Shown: one piece after another, positions 13,623 to 16,947 of the stretch | How the letters are laid out: each line of letters begins with the position of its first letter | Position numbering within the stretch: position 1 is the first letter of the stretch | Assembly (NCBI GenBank): GCA_005878515.1 | Contig: VBLZ01000107.1 | Coordinates: 1 to 16,947 of the forward strand | Length of the DNA stretch: 16,947 nucleotides | Origin: Methanobacteriota archaeon | GTDB taxonomy: Archaea > Thermoplasmatota > Thermoplasmata > RBG-16-68-12 | Direction: 5' to 3' | Position numbers and translations under genes: made by a program | Notes under the pieces: model-generated | The model's database searches: none | What the model saw: the letters and a program-made list of their open reading frames with translations, nothing else | What the model was told of the DNA's origin: nothing

Positions 13623-14171
13623 TCAGTGCAGGAGCCCGTTCGCCTTGAGCTCGGCCGTGATCTTCTCGACGGCCTTCTCGACGTCCGCGGGCTTGCGGGC
13701 CCCCGTGCAGACGACCTTGCCGCTGCCGAACATCAGGAGGACGACCTTCGGCTCGTCGATGCGATAGACGAGGCCCGGGAACTGCTCCGGCTCGTATTCG
13801 ACCGCACCGGGCCCGAGGGTGATCGCGACCGCGTTGAGGTCGAGCGGGGCGCCGAGGTCCGAGGTCGCGACGATGTTCTGGACCTCGATCTCCGGGTTCT
13901 TCTTAATCGAGATGCCGGCCGCCTCGATCTGCTTCGCGACGAGGTCGATCGCGGTCTTGACGTTCTCGAGGCTCTTCGCGCCGGTGCAGACGACTTTACC
14001 GCTGCGGAACAGGAGGATCGCGGTCTTCGGCTCCTTGATGCGATAGATGAGGCCGGGGAATTGCTCCGGCTCGTACTCGGAGCCACCGAGGGCGAGGGCG
14101 ATCGCCTTGAGGTCGAGCTCGCGCCCGAGGGAGGTCGACGCAACCACGTTCTCGATCCGGAAGTTGGCCAT
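13623..14171 (-). CDS. tbp: TATA-box-binding protein (TBP)
   Basis: A 182-residue general transcription factor that binds TATA boxes and, with TFB, recruits the archaeal RNA polymerase. Two direct repeats are clear: residues 5-86 (IENVVASTSLGRELDLKAIA, then YEPEQFPGLIYRIKEPKTAILLFRSGKVVCTGAKS) and 97-179 (VQNIVATSDLGAPLDLNAVA, then YEPEQFPGLVYRIDEPKVVLLMFGSGKVVCTGARK). The FPGL and F-SGKVVCTGA segments carry the DNA-contacting phenylalanines. Length is normal for archaea. The acidic C-terminal tail of some TBPs is absent. GGAGG at 14178-14182, six bases before the ATG, and a TATA box near 14239 imply a leadered mRNA of about 41 nt, unlike most neighbours. Confidence 0.98.
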   Translation of the reverse strand: MANFRIENVVASTSLGRELDLKAIALALGGSEYEPEQFPGLIYRIKEPKTAILLFRSGKVVCTGAKSLENVKTAIDLVAKQIEAAGISIKKNPEIEVQNIVATSDLGAPLDLNAVAITLGPGAVEYEPEQFPGLVYRIDEPKVVLLMFGSGKVVCTGARKPADVEKAVEKITAELKANGLLH

Positions 14172-14234
14172 GGGGAGCCTCCGCGGCGGGCCCTGCAGGC
14201 CGTCGCGGTCTGACGGTACCGGACACAATTGGTG

Positions 14235-14244
14235 GCTTATATGC
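14235..14244 (-). promoter_or_regulatory. TATA box of tbp
   Basis: GCATATAAGC on the minus strand, the closest match to a consensus archaeal TATA box in the window. Transcription would begin near 14212. TBP could bind here and tune its own level, though nothing in the sequence proves this. Confidence 0.6.
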
Positions 14245-14295
14245 TTCGGTGCGACTGCAACCCTCGGCCGACCGGAACGGACCTCGGCTAGTGGG

Positions 14296-14463
14296 TCACG
14301 GCGGCCGTGAGCGACGACTCATGGAAAGTGATACCCCGGAGGATGCTCGAGGAAGGCGTGGAGCCTGAGGATTTCCGGAGGTCTCGCCGCGATAATTGGC
14401 TGCAGCCCATCGCGGTCAGGCCCTGAATCAAACGAGGCGTCGCCCGCCGATGCACGGCGGCGC
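14296..14463. other. Gene-free, hairpin-rich stretch between tbp and the zinc-ribbon gene
   Basis: Between the tbp start and 14627 no convincing gene is seen over 455 bp. This part holds several inverted repeats. TCACGG/CCGTGA lies at 14296-14310. CCGCGAT (14387-14393) pairs with ATCGCGG (14409-14415) and encloses the palindrome GGCTGCAGCC (14398-14407). CGCCCGCCG (14441-14449) pairs with CGGCGGCG (14455-14462) with one bulge. Together they could be a structured RNA, terminators or operator sites. The strand is not decided. RNase P and SRP RNA signatures were looked for by eye and not found. Confidence 0.3.
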
Positions 14464-14626
14464 GGTTTACGACGAGCGAGGCGAGTCGCCCGGGTCATTC
14501 TCGCAGACCTCGCTTTGATAGTCCGAGATGTCAAAGGCGACAGCAACGTCTAAGTAACCACTGGGTCCATTCGATCATAGGCTCCGAATTCGCAGGCGCT
14601 CGCGGAGTTCGACGGGGAGGGGGGAG

Positions 14627-15571
14627 ATGCGTTTCCAGGTCTGGTATTCGAGCCCGGCGAGGTCTAGCGAGTTCTTCAAATTCAAGCTCTACGACGATGA
14701 TGGCGATCTTGAAACGGTCAAGGCTGGGCTTGTTTTCACGGGCCAGCGAATAACCATCAACATGCCCACTATCGTTGCATTTCACCTGCGGCCGGTGAAA
14801 GGTGGGCTTGGGTCCAGCCAAGTTGAGGTCGAGTACAAATCGGCTCTGGGACAGCGGGAAAAGGCCAACTTCATTGGGAAAGCGGTGCTCAGGCAGGAAT
14901 CAATCGCGCAGACTCGTCGAATCTTCGATTCCCTGTCAACTTGGAGTCAATCTTTGGCAGGGAGCTCGAAATGCCTCAATTGTGGGTCCCTGATCCCTCC
15001 AGGAAACGGCTACTGCGGTCGGTGTGGCACACCGCTCGGACCGAGCGACAAGGCCTGGAGGGGAACCGACCGGAGGAGGGAGACCGGATTCAGAGAACCC
15101 CCCATGGCGGATCCGTTCTTTGACGAATCTCCATCGGACGAGGAGCGGCCTTCCTTGGCGACGAACCGAGGGTCCTATCAGCCTTCACACAGTGGCCCCC
15201 CAAAGCGGGGCAAGTGGCCCCTAGTGATCGTCGTTGCGGTGATGGTTCTGGTGATTTTGGGGGTTGTCGTTGCGTTATCAATTCGATTGGGACCAGGAGG
15301 ATTAGGACCAGGAGGATTTACCGGATTTCGTGTTTCCGGGTCCGGTTGTTGGTCCGGGGCCTTCGGAAACTTTGGCTCCTCATCATCGATTGATGGATGC
15401 GGCTCTCGTGAAATCCCCACACAATGCGACGGCGCGCTGAGCGGCGTCGTACAGAAAAACGATGATGGGTCATGGACGCTCACGTTGCAAGTTGTCTCAA
15501 ACGGAAGAGTGCTTAAGTCTTCCACCACCAGCGCGCAATATGGACTAGCGTCCGCTGCGGACTCCTGCTAG
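14627..15571 (+). CDS. Zinc-ribbon membrane protein with PH-like N-terminal domain
   Basis: A 314-residue protein of unknown function. Residues 1-105 (LVFTGQRITINMPTIVAFHLRP, VEVEYKSALGQREKANFIG, AQTRRIFDSL) look like a small beta-rich PH/GRAM-type domain ending in a helix. Residues 116-133 form a zinc ribbon: Cys116, Cys119, Cys130, Cys133. An acidic, Pro/Ser-rich linker leads to one membrane helix at 197-219, flanked by KRGK on the inside. The outer part has a Gly-rich hinge encoded by two copies of a 15-bp unit (15290-15319) and about 90 residues with four cysteines (241, 258, 267, 314), possibly disulfide-linked. A GGAGGGGGGAG ribosome binding site precedes the ATG. Base composition is clearly less GC-rich than the flanks, hinting at transfer or weak selection. 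Confidence 0.8.
   Translation: MRFQVWYSSPARSSEFFKFKLYDDDGDLETVKAGLVFTGQRITINMPTIVAFHLRPVKGGLGSSQVEVEYKSALGQREKANFIGKAVLRQESIAQTRRIFDSLSTWSQSLAGSSKCLNCGSLIPPGNGYCGRCGTPLGPSDKAWRGTDRRRETGFREPPMADPFFDESPSDEERPSLATNRGSYQPSHSGPPKRGKWPLVIVVAVMVLVILGVVVALSIRLGPGGLGPGGFTGFRVSGSGCWSGAFGNFGSSSSIDGCGSREIPTQCDGALSGVVQKNDDGSWTLTLQVVSNGRVLKSSTTSAQYGLASAADSC
15290..15319 (+). repeat. Two tandem 15-bp units encoding LGPGG
   Basis: GGACCAGGAGGATTA at 15290-15304 is repeated at 15305-15319 with one change at the end. In frame it encodes the Gly/Pro-rich hinge just outside the membrane helix. The near-identity suggests a recent duplication and possible length variation between strains. Confidence 0.6.
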
Positions 15572-15754
15572 ACTAGATGTTTGGCCTGCTCGGCCTGGGG
15601 GCAGGTTCCACTTTCTCGGCGTCTTTCGTGGACTGCGCCGTGCCTTGCCTTCAGAGACCCGATACAGAAACCACAGAGCAAACTAACGGAGAACTCCGGC
15701 CGGATGTGCGTCGGTCGCGCACGGAGTCCCACCTCGAGTCACCGCCGAAAACGG

Positions 15755-15760
15755 CTTACC
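15755..15760 (+). promoter_or_regulatory. TATA-like CTTACC box of the VIT1-type gene
   Basis: CTTACC preceded by CCGAAAACGG (BRE-like purines) is centred about 26 bp before the ATG at 15783, implying a leaderless mRNA. The 211 bp before this start hold no other recognisable feature. Confidence 0.45.
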
Positions 15761-15782
15761 GGTTCCTCGGGATGGCCCCGCC

Positions 15783-16490
15783 ATGGCCTCCAACCAGGCG
15801 AGGGAACGCGCGACGCACCCGAAACCCACGGTCCTGTCCGACTTCATCCTCGGGAGCCAGGACGGGATCGTCAATGTCCTCGGGATTATCCTGGGCCTGT
15901 CGGCGGCGACCCGCGACGTCCGGATCATCTTGGTCGCGACCCTCGCCGCGCTCGGGGCGGAGTCGATCGCGATGGGGGCCGTCGCCTACACCTCGACCCG
16001 GGCCCGACGGCGGCTCTACCTGAGCCAGGCCGTCCAGGAGCGGCGGGAGATGAAGGAAATCCCGCAAACGGAACGGGACGAGGTCCGCGAGATCCTCACG
16101 GGGTGGGGCTACCAGGGTGCCGATCTCGAGGAGATCGTGGAGCGAATCTGCCGCAACCCGACCGCGGAGCTCGAATTCATGATGTCCTTCGAACTCAAGC
16201 TCTCCCCCGTCGAGGCGGGTGCTCCGAGGGCAAGCGCCTTCCTCGTCGGGACCGCGACCGTCGTGGGGCATTTCATCCCCCTGAGCCCGTTCTTCTTCGT
16301 CGGGAGTGACGTGCTCCGGGGAGCGGTCCTCGCGGTCCTACTGAGTGCAGTCGCGCTCTTCGGGATCGGCTGGTACGAGGCGAAGATCACCGTCGGGTCG
16401 TGGTGGCGGGAAGGGCTCGAGATGCTCGTCATCGGACTCGGCGGCGGTGTCGCCGGGTACGTGATCGGCCGACTGGTGGGGGCGGCCTAG
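15783..16490 (+). CDS. VIT1/CCC1 family iron/manganese transporter
   Basis: A 235-residue membrane protein. Helix one (DFILGSQDGIVNVLGIILGLSAAT, 20-43) has the family Asp27 and Gly residues. Helix two (ATLAALGAESIAMGAVAYTST, 52-72) carries Glu60 and Met64, the pore metal ligands. Residues 75-140 form a cytoplasmic Glu-rich helical domain (ERREMKEIPQTERDEVREIL, DLEEIVERI) like the metal-binding domain of VIT1. Three more helices follow (about 150-172, 178-196 and 212-232). Family members move Fe2+ or Mn2+ out of the cytosol, usually in exchange for protons. Length and order fit the single-domain archaeal and bacterial members. No ribosome binding site is present; a TATA-like box at the correct distance suggests a leaderless mRNA. 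Confidence 0.9.
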   Translation: MASNQARERATHPKPTVLSDFILGSQDGIVNVLGIILGLSAATRDVRIILVATLAALGAESIAMGAVAYTSTRARRRLYLSQAVQERREMKEIPQTERDEVREILTGWGYQGADLEEIVERICRNPTAELEFMMSFELKLSPVEAGAPRASAFLVGTATVVGHFIPLSPFFFVGSDVLRGAVLAVLLSAVALFGIGWYEAKITVGSWWREGLEMLVIGLGGGVAGYVIGRLVGAA

Positions 16491-16516
16491 GGCGCAACCC
16501 GTCCCCATGTTGCGCC
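16491..16516 (+). terminator. GC-rich hairpin directly after the VIT1-type gene
   Basis: GGCGCAAC (16491-16498) and GTTGCGCC (16509-16516) form a perfect 8-bp stem with a ten-base loop, beginning at the first base after the stop codon. No T-run follows. It may end transcription or protect the 3' end of the message. Confidence 0.45.
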
Positions 16517-16619
16517 GGCGAAGACCCGAGAGATAGGGCCGACCTCCGCGCAATACAGTGCGGTTTCCCAGCCCCCGCATGCCTCAATCTTGATGAGGAG
16601 GGCTTGTCGTCCGGACCGC

Positions 16620-16947
16620 ATGGTCGACATCGGGTTCCCCGAGCTCCTCACCCTGGTCCAGACGATCGCGATCATCATGGCCATCGTCATCGCCGTCTAC
16701 TTCTCGCGGCTTCAAATTCAGGCGCTCAAGACGGACACCGAGGCGCGTGTCGTGAACGACCTCGACGAGAAGCTCCATCGGATAGGCGAGATCTTTATGG
16801 AGAAGCCCGAGTTCGTCCGGATACTCAACGACGATGCCGCGGTCTCCAACTTTGGCGCCGAGGTGGCCTTCGCCTTCTACGTGATGTTCTTTTGTTCCCA
16901 TTGCTACCACATGCGACAACGCGGCATCTTGACCGACAACGATTGGG
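16620..16947 (+). CDS. Membrane-anchored hypothetical protein, 5' part
   Basis: An ATG at 16620 opens a frame that stays open to the window end, giving 109 residues with the C-terminus missing. Residues 9-29 (LTLVQTIAIIMAIVIAVYFSR) form one membrane helix. The rest is a charged helical region (QIQALKTDTEARVVNDLDEKLHRIGEIFMEKPEFVRILN) and then VAFAFYVMFFCSHCYHMRQRGILTDNDW. This resembles a common class of small uncharacterised prokaryotic proteins with a single N-terminal helix and a cytoplasmic helical domain; no function is known to me. GAGGAGGG at 16594-16601 is too far to be a good ribosome binding site. Coding is supported by uniform GC-rich third positions. Confidence 0.7.
   Translation, partial: MVDIGFPELLTLVQTIAIIMAIVIAVYFSRLQIQALKTDTEARVVNDLDEKLHRIGEIFMEKPEFVRILNDDAAVSNFGAEVAFAFYVMFFCSHCYHMRQRGILTDNDW

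Noticed and set aside
14319..14546. 75-residue minus-strand frame in the gap beside tbp
   Set aside because: TTG start, no ribosome binding site or correctly spaced TATA box, Arg-rich composition and no recognisable motif.
1..16947. CRISPR array, insertion sequence or prophage
   Set aside because: No regularly spaced repeats, transposase, integrase or phage structural genes were seen.

Overview
The window is GC-rich chromosomal DNA from an archaeon. The clearest evidence is a complete TATA-binding protein gene (13623-14171, minus) beside a ribosomal protein L35Ae gene (13293-13559, minus). Many start codons also lie about 27 bp downstream of an A/T-rich TATA-like hexamer, the geometry of leaderless archaeal transcripts, while other genes carry GGAGG-type ribosome binding sites. 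A Thermoplasmatota-type or other GC-rich archaeal lineage would fit, but I cannot fix the phylum by eye. Most remaining genes are accessory enzymes that are common in bacteria and archaea.

Layout, left: the 3' end of an ABC-2 type permease (1-300); a covalent-flavin FAD oxidoreductase of the berberine bridge family (minus, 339-1715) divergent from a class I SAM methyltransferase (1833-2639); an NmrA-like NAD(P)-binding protein (2736-3443); an AhpD/CMD-like protein (3620-4024); a DEAD-box RNA helicase (minus, 4226-5476); an SRPBCC protein (5593-6084) converging on a small basic protein (minus, 6109-6408).

Middle: a stand-alone tandem RAM-domain protein of Lrp/AsnC type without a DNA-binding domain (minus, 6528-7028) and a divergent DyP-type peroxidase (7321-8730), separated by 292 bp packed with palindromes, including two matching 20-bp dyads exactly 32 bp apart. 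Next comes an AbrB-antitoxin/PIN-toxin pair (8805-9463) with a perfect 15-bp palindrome between its TATA box and start, then a small unknown ORF (9518-9706) and a VOC protein (9748-10086). A TIGR03118-like beta-propeller gene (minus) and a beta-carbonic anhydrase gene (plus) meet head to head near 11119-11154, and both seem to lack their usual N-termini.

Right: an amidohydrolase (minus, 11614-12819) downstream of a small unknown gene (12845-13228), L35Ae, TBP, a 455-bp gene-free stretch with strong hairpins, a lower-GC zinc-ribbon membrane protein (14627-15571), a VIT1/CCC1-type metal transporter (15783-16490) followed by a GC-rich hairpin, and the start of an unknown membrane-anchored protein running off the end (16620 on).

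The genes do not form one pathway. Several could act in redox or metal stress (DyP, AhpD-like, VIT1, flavin oxidase), but that grouping is inference. The most notable points are the dyad cluster between the RAM protein and the peroxidase, the toxin-antitoxin operator, the doubly truncated head-to-head junction and the hairpin-rich gap beside tbp.
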